A stretch of DNA of 64,000 bases, taken from NCBI GenBank assembly GCA_021229015.1, contig CM037783.1:8503324-8567323 (forward strand), read 5' to 3'. The stretch's first letter is position 1. The number at the start of each line of letters is the position of its first letter. Positions 37,061 through 50,892 of the stretch are shown here, one piece after another. Position numbers and translations under genes: made by a program. This DNA comes from Solen grandis. Taxonomy: Eukaryota; Mollusca; Bivalvia; Adapedonta; Solenidae. The notes under the pieces are model-generated. The model worked only from the letters and a program-made list of their open reading frames with translations. It was not told the origin of the DNA and did no database searches.

Positions 37061-39370
37061 CCCGATGCCAGGGCGATGCAATAGCTCTTATTCTTCAAAT
37101 GTTGAGCAAAAAAAATCAATAAAACAATTATTAAAAAGAAGGACGGTTTACATCGACAAATTTTGGGGGCGCAAAAAAAATATAATTTCAAAGTTTATAA
37201 TTACTTTAATTTTTAATAATGTTTTTATCAAACCATGTATACTCAAAATTTCATGAAAAACCAATTCTATTCATAACGTCAAAAAAAATTTAAAAAAAAC
37301 AATTTTCGTTTAACTTATTGATGTAAATTATATTAATTTTAAAGACGTACGGATTTCAAACGTTCAAATGTCATGCTACAAATTCATTCCTAAGGATTAT
37401 ACAGTAATATATCCAGATTCTAAAATTCGATTATGCTTACATGCATACTAAAATAAAGGCAGTACCGATCACAAATTTTAAACCCGACCCCAATAAAGGG
37501 GTGGACCAATCCGGCTACATATGTTTAATAAGATCCCGGGTTACTGGGTTTTCTTAAGAAGTACCGGCTTTTTCCCCCCCCCTAAAAAAGTAACATTTTG
37601 CATTCCCATTGAGTATTTGGCATTTTCTCATCCCCGGAAAAACAACCCACAGAAAAAATGAACTATCGGAACGTTTTTTATCATTTATAATTCTGCTACA
37701 TTTTAGTTTAAGTATGTCTTTTGATGAGAAAATGTTAAAAAAGTGCACTGTGAACCACTTAATTCATTTGACAGGGGATATTTGTTGTTTTTTGACAAAC
37801 CCAAAAAATTTTAACCCTAAAATTTTATTTAATGGTACAAGTAGAAGTTTGTGTGTGCATTTTTAAAATAACGGAAAGGTGGATTTAAAATATTAAAACA
37901 AATTCAATATAAAAAATCTAGTTTATTGGAAATACTAAATTCAAGAGAAAAATTTGTTTATGTTGGGACGATGAATTGGTGCTACATTTTCCCATGGCTG
38001 GGGAAATTCTTCAGGCAAAATACAGGAGAAAAAAATGAAACTTTTAAATTTTATCGACAAAAATAAGGGTGATTAATTAAAAAATTTTTTTTAAAAAATT
38101 TTACTTGTAAAATGCAAAATTCAATACAAGAAAATCGAGGATGTCCCGAATCATTTTTTTCAAAAAAAGCTATTTTGTACTAAAAAATTTCCCAATGTGA
38201 AAATTTTTAAAAGAAAAGATAAAGTATTTTTAGGGGGAGACATTAAAAGGGGCTTTCCTGAGAAACACTCCCTCATTTGTCTGTTCAAGTTTTTTTTTTT
38301 TATGCACAGTCTTATAAATCAAACCCTGCAGAAAATTAAAGACTGTTTTTTAATTTAAAACCCCAAACAGTATTTGGATCCTAATTTGAAAGTTGTAGTT
38401 TAAAAAAAATGTGCCATGGTTTTTTTAAGGTAAAGTTAAATTCAACACTGTTGCCCCTAATTTAGGATCATAGCTTTTAAAAAATTTCAACAGCATCAGG
38501 ATCATTTTAAAGGTCACCCAAATCCAAGTTTAAAATTCCACTAAAAAATGTACAAGTTGTCCAAAATTGAGGGCCATACGTTTCTGAAGTCTTGAAAAAA
38601 CAAGTGAACATTGAGCTGGCCAATTTTGTCCACAGGGCCCAGAACTGAAAAATTTGAAAAGGTCATTAATTTTTACACAACCAATTTTAGCTAAGGCCTT
38701 GTTCAGTACTAAGTAGTATGAAGTCTTGGAGTATTTGTAAGTACGGGATAATTTATAATTTTGGTCACAAAAATACACTCAAATTTAAATACTGACTCAT
38801 ATATACTTCAGAATTTTTTTTTTAACTTTGAATATTGTCTTCTGCCAGTCAGAAATCGTTTACAGATTTGGGGCACAAAACACATCAAAATCATCATCAA
38901 CTGTTCAAATGACTATTCAATTAAATCTTGTAAATCTCTAGGGTCGTGAGCAGACATTCATTGAATTTCAATGTTCAAACTGACAGAATCTAATGAAATA
39001 AAAAAAACCCAAATGCCTTTCACAAATTTTTGACCATAAAAATAAAAACTTTTTTTGTTATGTTTTTTTCAAAAAAACTAATTAAAGGTTTAAATTTTTT
39101 ATCCCTGTTAGATTTTAATCTTTTAAATGTACTGGAGGACCTTGCTTTTTTATTATAAAATTTTTTAAATTTTTAAAAAAAAACTTGCGTATCATAAAAA
39201 ACTCTTTGGTATTGAAGGTCAGTACTTGAAAAAAAGTACAAGACTGAAATTTTTTCTGAGTACTGGCCTGGGGGGGTTTTTGGTAAATAGTATTTTGTAC
39301 TCAAAATACTCGGTATGGTATCACTCCTGATGATGTCTTTGAAACAATTGTGGAAGCGACAGCCATTGTC
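37061..39370. other. AT-rich, homopolymer-dense stretch
   Basis: No gene is supported. Frames of 60-85 codons here are AT-driven and lack motifs. Confidence 0.4.
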
Positions 39371-39375
39371 TTAAA

Positions 39376-39412
39376 AAAGCTCAAATGAGCAATGTGTTCG
39401 GTGAGTTAAAAA
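39376..39412 (+). repeat. Degraded GCTCA/TGAGC hairpin, as at 25778
   Basis: AAAGCTCAAATGAGCA is followed by GTTCGGTGAGTTAAAA. This is a diverged copy of the hairpin word at 25778-25810. It lies ahead of the second block of the 157-bp repeat family. Confidence 0.45.
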
Positions 39413-39839
39413 AGAAAAAAACCATACTTTAAAAGTAAAATGAATTAAATCAAACCTACTTCACAGAGTCTTTGGAAAAAAAAAACAATACAACCATGGC
39501 ACCCAAGGGTTGCTGATCAAATTCTTTGCCTAACATAGACACTGTTTTTTTACATATTAATAACAAAATGAAAAACGTTTTGATAACAAATTATAGAGAA
39601 ATAATAAATTTTAGCCCCAAAATTTAAAAACTCCTTAATTGCTCAATATTCTGCCATTTTATTGTTTAACCAAAAACTTAAACCGATTTTCTAAAAAAAA
39701 AAGGGGAAATTTATACATTCAGTCAAATTTATCTAATTTGATTCTTGTCCCCCCCAGAACTATAAGTCAAACAAAAACTGATTGTGAGTAATAAGCAAAA
39801 AAAGTTTGTTCCATAAAATTTTTAAGTCCAAAAAAGGGC

Positions 39840-41480
39840 CTAAGTTGACTTAAATGGGTGAGAGTTTCCTTACCTTTGTTTGAAGCTTAGTAAAGATTAA
39901 ATCAATAAGATAGCTAAAAAATAAATGTATGCAAAAAAATGAATTGCATGCAAACTTAAATAAAATTTTATTTTTGCTGCTATTTTAATTTCAAAAGGGG
40001 CCAAAATTAAAAATAATCCGGGGAAGATTGACTTGCTGCTCTGGTGCCCAAGAAAAAACTTTATGAAGTTTCAAGTTAACCCCAACCTGATTTGAGATAT
40101 AGAACAGGTATGCTGTATGCAAATTTTTAATAACAAAAATTTTCCCAAAGTAAAAAAAGGGCAAAACGTGTATTGTTTAAACCAAAAAATTTTCTAAATT
40201 TGTTTTTAAAATACTTTAAATATACTCATTATTTTTGGGGATTCTGAAATGTGAAAACCGGGGGGTCAAACTTTGATCATTTTTTCTATTTGCAACTTAA
40301 CTTTAAATCTAAACCCAATAAAAAAGAGCTGCGAAAAAACCAGCCCCTTGACATTTAAAAAATCCCTTGTTAGAATCAAATAAAAATTATTTAAATTTCG
40401 CTGTTACATGCTCTTTATATAATGATTTAATAAGTCAAGAATGATTTTGGTAGTCTATACCCCTGTTTTTTAGAATTTTAAAAACCCCCATCCCTAGTTA
40501 TTTTCCACTATGCAACAAAACTTTAACCAAAATACCCAAGTTAAAAAAGGACCATATTGTTTTACCCCCTTTGGGTTTTTTCTGATGGCCCCTGAACACA
40601 TTTTCTAATAAATAAATAAACAATTTCGAATATTTAAGGGAGAGCTAGCTAAAAAACTTTTTTCATTATTTTCATAAAAAAAATACTATTCTTAGTATGA
40701 TTCCCCTGAAAAATTTTTTAGAAGTTTAAATCAACCCATGCCGGTTTAAATTTGGATAAAGCTAAAAATTCCTTGCATGCAAACTTTTCTACGATAAAAA
40801 AGGGGGCATAATTTGAAATTATTTCTCGGTTATCTGCCTTGATAATATATACCCCAAAAAATTTTTAGATGTTTCAAACCAAATTTTCAACGCGGGGTTA
40901 CTGAAATTAAGCAAAAATTTCCCTGCATTTAAAAAACAAAAAAAAATTCTCAATTAAAAGGGGCCCAAAAACTTGAAATACCCCCCAAAAGATTATCTAC
41001 CTCCTTGTCTACCCCCCCTTAACTATTCATCAATTTTTTGAGATAAAGCTGGAGGTAGCTTGCTTAAAAAAATTTAAACCCAAAAATTTGAAAGTTAAAA
41101 AGGTAATTAATTCGGTCAAGAGTTACCTCCCCTTGTTTGTCTAATGCCCCTACCTTTTTCAAAAAATTTCAAGTCAATCCCCATGAATGGTTATTGAGAT
41201 AAAGGAATTAAGGTTTTAAAAAAAAATTGCATAAAAAAACTTTAACCAAAGGCCAACCCAACACAAGGGTGTCTGCAATGTCAAGCAAAAAAAAGTGACC
41301 TAATTTTTTTCTTTTTCATTTTTAAAAAAAACATTTAAATATTAATAAAGTTTTAAATGAACCTAATGCCTGGTTACTGGGATATAAGCTGAAGACCCTA
41401 GCTGCAGAACTTTAACCAAAAACTAAGTTAAAAAGGGTTTTTTTCCCTTTTAAAGTATAAAAAAAAATTTATCAATCTCA
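39840..41480. repeat. Second block of the ~157-bp repeat family
   Basis: The words TTTGAGATATA/ATTGAGATAAAG, AAACTTTAACCAAA and GTTAAAAAGG recur near 40095-40165, 40490-40560, 40740-40810, 40880-40970, 41040-41100, 41200-41250 and 41380-41430. They have the same order as in the array at 36040-37060 but are more diverged, with variable spacing. Confidence 0.6.
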
Positions 41481-42049
41481 CGTCAATCCCACAAATTGGA
41501 ACTGCAAAGGCTAAAAATTCAATAAAAAAAAAGCTCCCGGGAATTTCCTTTTTCTTTTTTAATTTTTCAATTAATTTGAAAAAAGTGATTTTTCAATAAG
41601 CAAAAATCTCTAAAAGAGCATGATATTCTTTTAAATTATAGTTAAAGCACTTTAACTTTGAAAAAATGTTAAAAAAAATCTGTCAGAAGAAACCCACTGA
41701 AAAAACCCTTTTTATTAACTGCAGCAAAACTAAAACCAAGCTGCAACAAAAACGCTGGCCGAAGCATAGGTGACTGCAAAAGCAGTCGTATTCTTGATAG
41801 TTGAGAAGAATGGAAATTAATAAAAACAAAAAAATGGCAAAAAAATATGCACAATACCCAGCCCAAAAAAATTACACATAAATTTTGTATTAACCCGATA
41901 TACATTATCTGTTCAATGATATTTTCCACTTTTTTGTCTGAACAGTACTCAGTCTATAAGATAATCTTTCAAACTAAGGTAGAAAAAAAACTTAAGCTAT
42001 TCAAACTTTAATAATTTTAAAAAATTTTTAATATAAACCAAACCAAAGG

Positions 42050-42690
42050 AAAAAGAAATTTATTTATGGGAACCCTGACAATCAAGGTATGATACCAATC
42101 CTCCAAAGCAAAAAAAAAATTTTTTAACATGTCTTAATAAAAACAAAGGAGATACCAAATCCTCAACCAAAACATTGATAAACATAATCTGATTTCTTTT
42201 TATTGTTGTACAAATTCCCCAGGGGCTAATATTTTTTGGTCAAATTAATACCAAGGTATGTTACAATACCCCTTAGGGCTAGAAATTTTTAAAATATGAA
42301 ATGCTTGTTGATACCAATTCTCACGAACTAAATTTTTTTGTCTAATAATTACCTGGATGTACCAATACCCCAGTGAATTGCAAAAAATTTAAAATCATGA
42401 AATTTCATGTATGATACCAATTTCCTCACTGCATTTTCCCTTTAAAAATCATGATCTGATTAAATTCCGAAGTATTTAAAACCAATTTCCAGAAAAATTA
42501 TAATTATTATCATAATTTAAATACTATGGTTATCATACCCAACCTCAGTGAACAAAATTCAAAAATCATGAAATGCCTTCGATACCAATACCTCACCGCA
42601 TCCCTTTTTAAAATCGTTATCAGATAAAATTTTCGAGTAGATATCAATTCCTCAGGGCTTAAAATTTTCGGGCATAATAAATACCTTTGG
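42050..42690 (+). repeat. About 55-bp tandem repeat, around 11 units
   Basis: The phrase GATACCAAT.CCTCA followed by an AAAATT..AAATCATGA-like half recurs near 42089, 42153, 42249, 42312, 42361, 42415, 42473, 42533, 42583 and 42641. Spacing is mostly 49-64 bp. It is an imperfect minisatellite with no coding role visible. Confidence 0.75.
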
Positions 42691-45600
42691 GGATAACAAT
42701 AGTAGTACATGCAAAAACCAAATATGGAATGCTAATGTATTATCAAAAGGTCAACGCATACTGGCTTATGGTTAGACAATTCATAGATGATAATCAAATA
42801 GTCACCGATACTGTTGATGGATATGATCAATTTCAAATTTTTAAGACCCAAAAAATGGACTTTAGACTGAAATTTCCTCCCCAAATCACTGGGTGAATGT
42901 TGGGAAATGGGAACAGTCCAGATACTGGGTCGCGCAAGTACCAGGGCGACTCGCCCTTTTAATGATAAGCCGTTTTTTTCCCATACAGAGCCTGGGTCTT
43001 TCCCCGTTATCAAAGTCCCGGCAGGTGTTTTTCCGTCGGTATCTGTTTTGAAAAATAGATAGGCCATTAAGAATGGACGCCAAAAAAATAAAATTTCCAA
43101 AAAGACAATAAAGCCCCTTGTGTTAAAATGCTGAAGAAAAAAAATCATAGCACAAACCGACCTTTATTCAAAATTTAAATATGTTGTATGTTTTTTTTAA
43201 TAAAAAAAAGGGAACTTCGTTTTCATTTTTTTAAAAATTTTTTTCAATATGGTCCTAAAAAGGCAAAAGTGCATCTGTTTCCTTAAAAAAATTCCCTTTG
43301 GTTTGAAATACACAGTCCAAAATCTCATTGTTTTTTTTAACATTTTTAAATTTAAAATAAACTAATTCAGAAAATTTTTAAATTGTCATATATAAAAATG
43401 GTCAGTGGTGGAAATAAGGCAAACATAATGTACTTTTTCAGGTCTGATTTTTATGGAAAATTTTTTCTTATTTACAAATTTGTGTTGAGGTGTTTAATGG
43501 ATTGAATTCAATTTTCATTATTATTTCTAAAAAATATATTAATTTTTCCCAAGCAATCAAGAGCTGTGTTGATTCCAGAGAAAGGGACTTTGAAAATTTC
43601 ATTGTGAAAAATAATTTTACAAAGGCTATTAAAGGGCTTCGTGGTTTTTTGATTTTCTTTAATTAAAATTTTTACGTTATGAGTATATTTTAAAATTGCA
43701 GTCCATAATTGAGGCCTTTTTTTTCAGTATTGTTCTGATTTTTCACCTCCATTGGACCGGCGAACCTTCAAGGCGCTTTTTTCACAGCCAAACCCCGTCA
43801 CCATGGCGGATCTCCACCAACCAAAAATGTAACATTCCGCCATGCTTTCATTGTGTGATGTTACTCACCATTTAAAGTTCAAAACACTCAGCAGAAATAA
43901 TGCCGTAAATGAAATATGATTTTAAAATTTTTTTTTTTTTTGATCCCCTCAACAAATTCTTTGTACAAAAAAACCCGGAATTTTAAAATGATGTTTTTTC
44001 AAAAGATACTATTGGGATATCATGACACTTGTCTACGACATGATTCGTATGCTTGGTTTAAAAAGTTCAAAACAACAATTAGTCTTTTTGGGCTTTTTTC
44101 TTCATGGACAGAATTTTTAAGTCACAAACGATATCACAGTGCAGAAAAGTTGCAAGATACCACACCCGGAAACCCCTTATTTTTGGGAAACAAGAGAAAT
44201 ATACCTGCACCCAATTTTAACCCCCGGTAGCCACTGGGGCATTTGAGCTATAGCATAAACAGAATGTTCCAAATCATTGGACAAAATGGAAACCCCAAAA
44301 AAACCACTTTTTGGCCTTGTTTTTTTGGTTTGAAAGAAAGCACCACAATGCAGATGAAATAACATCAAAAAATGACTATTTCATGATTTAATTTTTCCTC
44401 AGTAAGATTTTTTCCCGCTAACTTGCAGCTGCTTAATGAGATACGAGGGGTTATCAAAAAACATTGGAAAATAAAAGGGGCTTTTTTTGTTTTAATAACC
44501 CCCCCCCAAAAAAAACAAAAAAAAAAACAAAAAACAAAAAACAAAAAATATAAAGCGTTACCTCACAAATTTAAAACCAGAAAAGAAAAAATCAATTTAA
44601 ATTCAATATAAAACTTAAAATTCTGTGAACCCTATTAATTTATTCATTTAGGTCAAAATTTTTCGTTGTTTTCTTTTTTTGACATTTCCAAAAATTTACA
44701 CAAAACCTTATAAACAAAATCTTAAGTAAAAAATTTTACAAAAATGTTGACACAGCAGAGATTAAAAAAAACTCCGTTTTCAAGTTCTGCCCCTGATTTG
44801 GGGACTTTTAAAAAAAAGGCAAGCTAAACCGGGGAAAAGGGATTTTCTCCTATTTTAATGCACATAATACCCTCATAAAATATTACAGTGCATGTTTGCT
44901 TTAACTTTTTTTTTTACTGAATTATTTCATTTTAAAAGGACATATATTGTTTGCTAATTGGTACACACTGGTTAACAGATGATCCATACCCAGACACATC
45001 CGCCTTGGGCAAACGTCCTGAACTACACTTAAACAAAGAGCACAAAAACACAAACTTGGGATACAACCCGAAAATTTGTTTTTAAAGGGGTTTGGGTTTC
45101 TGGGGATTAACCCTGCCCCCTGTTCTCCAGGCAGACGCTCAAACAATAAGCATCCCAGTCTATCAAAAATGAATCAGAATATGGCAATTTTTAAAAAACA
45201 TTTTAAAAAATATATTCAAAATTTTTTTTGTTTTTAAATTGTTTACAGATAAAACATAAAAAAAGACCCTGAAACACTAATTCCAAGAACAAAATAAAAA
45301 AACCCTTCAAAGCTGAGAAAATTTAAAGCCTGGAAAGGCCTATGGCATCCTCTTTTTTTCCTCACGAACCTAAAGTTTGACCTTGTCTTGAGCACAGACC
45401 TTGGTCCTGTGCCCACCTTCGTTTTTTTTTGCACAACTGTGCCATTTTATTTCAAAATATCTCAATGCATGACAAAGTTTGTCCAGAAAAAAGTAAAAAT
45501 TTAAAAACCCCCGCAACGAATTTGCCAAATAAAAAGCCAATTTTTTCCCTTTGAAACCGGTTAAACAAGTAACTGGTGATACACACAACAAAAGTCCCCC

Positions 45601-46680
45601 CGGTGGAAAGCATAATTTTTTTTTTTACCATAAAAAACCAGAATTTTGGTCCAAGAAAAAAACAAAAATGGGAAAAGCAGAATCCCATGCCCTTTTCATA
45701 TCTTACCAAGTTTCATAATTTTTTCAAACAGCGTTTTAATTTTTCGCGGATTTCCAGATTTCTGGACATCCTGGAAGGAAGATGGAAGTCAAACCTTGCC
45801 CCTCTGGTTAAAACTGGAGGGGGCAAAAAATTTTGGTTAGCCTTACTTAAAATAAAAATTATACATTTAGAAGATCAATTCAGCACAAATTATGACCGGT
45901 TTCAAAAGAACACGGTGTTGCTTGTCGTCCAAAATTTTTTTTAAACCCCTGGTAATATGTGAAACAACCCGCCTAGACTATGGCCCAGCCCGACATGACT
46001 ATCCGACCCTGTGGTGCCCCGGCCTGCTGTGGGCAAATGACCTAATATCAAACTTGCCTTCACACCTGTCTGATCAATTTTGTGATTTACCGCCTTCTTT
46101 TCCACCCATTGAAACAAAAAAATAGTTAATTAAGGTCGTAAAATTTCCTGTTGTTAAAAAAAAGGCCAACTGTTTCCCGCCCCCCTTTTTTAAGCCGCAT
46201 TTTTAAACCTGCCCTGGCCATTTAACCAGAAGACCATAAAGTTTGTTATTGGCTGAAAACAAATGTTTTAACTGACATTGACCAAATCCAAATAAACAAA
46301 TAATGGGGTTTGTTTTGTTTTAAGGTAAACCCATTCATAAAAAATTTTGACTGGTCCCTAAGTGATTGTCTAAAATTTATTGTAAAGCAAACTATATAGA
46401 ATCTGGCAAAAAAGCCCAAAAACCCCAAAATCAATTTATGCTTTCCCCTTTTGCCTGAAGTCTTTTTAAGCATTTGAAGCATCTTATACTATAATAGGTG
46501 ATTACCTTAAACAATTAATACAAAAAACATTTGGCTTTGGGGTCCGTGGGAGAAGACAAAAAACTTTGGATAGCGTTGTGGATTGAACTCTAGTGGGTCA
46601 ATATTTCCCTGATCTTCCAACCAGCAGACTGGTCCAACTCCAGAAGCATAAAAAGGGACTTAGCAAAACCATATTATTGT
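42690..46680. other. AT-rich, homopolymer-dense stretch, no gene
   Basis: A 138-codon minus frame (42732-43148) and a 122-codon plus frame (45576-45944) are the longest. Neither shows a domain, splice sites that extend it, or support from a second copy. A C/A homopolymer tract lies near 44501-44548. I see nothing else that can be named. Confidence 0.4.
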
Positions 46681-46689
46681 GTGTTTTTC

Positions 46690-46938
46690 TGGTTTAATGT
46701 CCCGTTGACAGTATTTCAGTCCCTTTTTAAGATTTTGTCATTCTCTTGAAACAGTGTATGCGCCACACTCCCCGTATCACGCGGCACCTTTACACCCAGT
46801 CCAACGAGCCAATGTTTTTTTGGAATTTCCTTATATGCAGAGCACCAAGCAAGGGAGTTATACCCTATCTGGGGATCAAACTTAGGACCTGAAAATTTTC
46901 CCGGGGGGATGCGCTAACCCCCTTTGGGCCACCTGGAC
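46690..46938 (-). repeat. V-SINE-type SINE, minus strand, degraded
   Basis: Read on the minus strand: a tRNA-like head with the A-box word GGTGGCCCAAAGGGGGTTAGCG (46905-46932), a B-box-like CTAAGTTTGATCCCC near 46875, and a distal GGACTGAAATACTGTCAACGG ending in a GACATTAAACC word near 46692. The distal part matches the tail of the SINE at 3238-3493 (GACTGAAATACTGTCGCAGCG). Confidence 0.6.
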
Positions 46939-49595
46939 TTTGTACCAATATTTTACTTTCTTTAAAATTTTCAAATTTTAATTTGTTAAAATTAGTTCTT
47001 AAATATTTTTGAAAAGAAAAATTGAAATAATATAATCATAGAAAATTACAATTTGTTGTGAGAACAGACCACCAAAACACTTTCTCCAAATCCCCCTCCC
47101 CGGCCGCCTGGGAACTTTACTTTCAAAGTAAAACTTTGTCCCCATTTTTATATTTCTGATTTTATTAAATCATTCAAAGTCAAATGGAAAAAAGTGGCTA
47201 CAAAGAAAAAGTTGCCCCATTAACACATGTAACAAAACATTTTAAAATACATTAAAAAAACAAAACTTGTCCATTTCAGTCACGTTGTCAACAAAGCTTC
47301 TTTCACTAACATGTTATTAAAAAATAAAAAATAAAAAATAACAGTAACTATGTATATCAAAATAACAAAACACCTAACAATAACGACCCGAGTTAAAAAG
47401 GGACCCCCCTTTTTGCTTCTATAAAGACAATTTAAAAATTAGACATGGTTTTTGCAAACAAATGGATTATCAAAACAGGCGATAAATCCCCCCCCCCCCC
47501 CCCCCAAACACCACACACAGTGACTGGAAGTTTTAGAAAAGAAGAACTGATAGCCAAGTAAAAAATTTTTATGCAAAAACCTTTCACCCCAAATTGCAGA
47601 TAATTTTGCACAAAAAGCTTAGTAACAGTCAATTTGGGTTTGTTTTATCCAATGCCATAGCGGTTTGAAATAATAATGGTTCATTTGGGTTTTTCTTCAT
47701 TGAGCAAAATGTGATGATAAATTATTATGTTTTAAAAAAGGTTTTGTAACAATCAATATGTTTCTGGAAAAAAGCACAGGCAAAATTGTGTTTTCAGCCA
47801 TACGCGATGAAAGCATTTTTCTTTACAAAATTTTTTAAGGGTTTGGGGGATAAAAAAGTAATGAATACTTTATTAACTTTTATCTTTTTGAATATGTAAA
47901 GATATTTAAAACCTAAAGGTATTAATCTACTTACCCCACAAGTATCCGGGATAATACTCTATGGATGTGACCAGTGTACAAATTTTCATTTACTTGTTTA
48001 CTTGACCATAGGAAACTACTAAAGTCCTAGGGGAAAGGTTTGTACTTCACTATACTGTCGGTTTGACACAAATGACCCTTAAAGGGCAAGTAGAAAAACC
48101 ACAGATTAAGGGAAACAACAAAAAAATTCTAACAAAGTTTAAGATAAAACAAAAAGGGTTTCCTTAAAAAAAATTGTTTATAAAAACTGTCCATGCATAT
48201 CACAAACCCGTCCGTTTTCAATGTAATTTACTGTTCGTAGATTTGGTTTAAAAATTAGGTCAGAATGTTGCCATGGAGATTTTTATCTTAATTACAGGGG
48301 GTTTCCTTAAGTGGACGCCCCACTTGCCCCCGCCCTTTAAAATCCTGTGGGGCAAGTGCTTTTTAAAGAAGATAGCCCCAGGCAAGTTCATTTTTGTAAA
48401 AAGAAATCTTTCAATTTTTTTATTTTCTTTAGTTTTTAAAATTTAGGGGTAAAATCTTGCAAATTGTCTTTGATAAATATTAACTAAAATCCACTTTATA
48501 TTACACATATTTAGTTTAAAAAAAAACACCCAAATAACTTCAGATTGGGCAACGGTTTTTTTCTGGGGGCTAGTAGATGTTTAAAGAACTTGCCCCCTGG
48601 ACAAGGGAAAATCAAAACCTTTGTAAACCCCCGGTAACCAATAAAACCCCAATAAAGAGTGCCCCTTGGACAGGTCAAATTGGAATCACAGCTAAAGAGA
48701 TACAAATATTTAACATGGTCAGACTGTTGCCCCTGGGATTTTGCTAATAACCGTTTAATCCCGATCAAAAGTAGTCCTTGGACAGGTCTGGTTTTATTTC
48801 ATTTTTCCCATTCATTCCCTTTTAAGCATATTTATTTAAAATTCCCCCCATTTTGGGGGCCAATTTAATTAATATCAAAGCATTATATTTTTTATCTAAG
48901 AAATCATATTTTATTCAATATTGCAACAACATGATTTTGGGTAAATTTGGTGTTGAGATGAATGATTGTTTTCCAATGAAAAAAAGACTTAAATTACCGG
49001 TTTGAGAATGATTACAATATTAAACTTTTTTATAAAAATTTCCTAATGAATGTACTTTAAGTGAGAGCAGAAAAAATCAATATTCTTAAAAAAAGTAAAA
49101 TTTCAAAAAAAACAAGTTATTTTAAAGTCCAATAGTTTTTAAAATATTTGTTAAATTCAAAAATTTTTCATAAAATTTAAAAAAAAAGAAAAAGTAAAAT
49201 TTTGAGAAATTCTTAAAAAAAAAAAAAAAAAAAAAAAAACTGTCATCCTTTTTTTTTTCTCAAATCCCTTTTTTTCATCAGTGAGATATACAAATGGTTG
49301 ACAAGATGTCTGACAAAAAAAGTCTCTTTGTTGGACTTCCTGTTTGGGAATATTAGGGGGTGCCGATGGCTGAGAAGTGTACTATCCAAGTCTCTCTCTT
49401 ACCACAAAACCCGGTGGGGGATGTGTGCTTAACTGTTTTATTAAGCCACCTTTAAAATTTTCAGACAACAGTTGGTTTTTGGGGAGAATAGAGTCAGAAA
49501 AAGGATCATTGCCCAAATTTTCATAGAAAGCAGATAAAATTAAAATATTTAAATGCTTTGCATCAGGAACAGACGAATTTCTTAACAAAAGTCTA
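46939..49595. other. AT-rich stretch with C18 and A-rich runs
   Basis: No gene is supported. An 18-base C run lies at 47488-47505 and a long A run near 49215-49239. Around 48590-48790 a CCCCTTGGACAGGTC word occurs more than once and may be a short local repeat. Confidence 0.4.
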
Positions 49596-49599
49596 AACA

Positions 49600-50787
49600 A
49601 AACCCTGTCAGGATGATAACTGAGTCTGTGGGCAGGGGTGTTTACAAACTCATCCAGGAATGTGGTCTTTTAATTTCATAACTTTGTTCTTATCCGTCCC
49701 CAAAATTTTGGGGTGGGAAAAAAGTATTTAGTTTAACCCTTACATTTTGTTTTTTTTGTGAGTTGTGTTGATTTAACCTTTGTAAACTTACATTCCTTTA
49801 GAGATAGTTCCGGATGGAAAGTTTTAGGGCAGATCCAGATACGGGAACATTTCTCATCTCCACCAGAAATTTCCTTTAGATCAAAGGGTTGTTAACTGGT
49901 CATGTGGGGTTGGTGTTACAATCTCATCAGAAAATGTTGTCTTTTTTATTCCATAATCCAGTTCTGTTCCCGGTTCCAAAAATGTGGGGTTTTGGGAAAA
50001 AAAAGTATAAAGGGGTACCATGACATACATTTGGGTGAGTGTGTTTTGTTTATTTTTTATTTAGTAACCCCCAATTAATAGAGAAGTTTTCCGTAGATGT
50101 GAAAGTTGAGACGATCCGAGATGGGGAAAATTTTCCCACTCCACCGAAAAATTTACAGAAACAAGTAGTAACTGAGTCATGTGGGGTAGGGTGTTGACAT
50201 CTCATCCAGAAATGGGACTTTTATACCCTTTTTTAAATCAATCTGTATCTGGGTTAAAAATGTGGGTGGGAACAAAATATACAGGTGCCCCTGACATAAC
50301 ATTTTGTGAGTGATGTTTTTTTGTTGATTGAAAACCCCCGTAAAACCCCCCAGTTTTTTAGTTTTTTATAGAGACAGTTCCTGAGATGTGAAAGTTAGCA
50401 GATTCAGATGTCGGGAACAGCACCCCCTGTCAAGAACTAAATGCAGATCCAGGAATATTAACTGCGTCTGTGGGGTAGGATGTTGACAATTCATTTAGAG
50501 AATGTGGGTCTTTTTTACCTTTTAAGTCAACTCTGTATCCTGGTCCCAAATGTGGGTTTTGGGACAAAGTATACATTACCACTGACATAACATTTTGTGA
50601 GTGATGTATTTTTGTAACCTTAGTAAACTTACATTCCCTTTTGAAATAGTACTCTGATGTGAAAGTTGAGACAGATCCAGATGACGGGAACTTCTCCCCT
50701 TTCCACCCGAAATAAAAGACAGTTCAGGCTCTGATCCTGGTCCCCAAAAAATGTGGGGGTGGAAAAAAGATACGATGTCCACGACTC
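49600..50787. repeat. About 280-bp tandem array, cut by the gap
   Basis: The phrase CTCATC.AGAAATG.GG..TTTT recurs near 49650, 49924, 50204 and 50491. With it recur GTGGG.TGGGA(C)AAA..TATA, ACATTTTGTGAGTG and GATGTGAAAGTTGAGACAG. The spacing is about 274-287 bp, giving roughly four units. The last runs into the 100-N gap, so the array length is unknown. Confidence 0.75.
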
Positions 50788-50887
50788 NNNNNNNNNNNNN
50801 NNNNNNNNNNNNNNNNNNNNNNNNNNNNNNNNNNNNNNNNNNNNNNNNNNNNNNNNNNNNNNNNNNNNNNNNNNNNNNNNNNNNNNN
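50788..50887. other. Assembly gap of exactly 100 N
   Basis: One hundred N characters separate the degraded repeat region on the left from the clean gene-bearing tandem array on the right. Contig 3 begins inside a repeat unit, so this array was probably the cause of the assembly break. Confidence 0.99.
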
Positions 50888-50892
50888 GGTAA

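Noticed and set aside
42732..43148. 138-codon minus-strand frame
   Set aside because: No motif recognised, overlaps another plus-strand frame, and lies in a zone of doubtful base quality.
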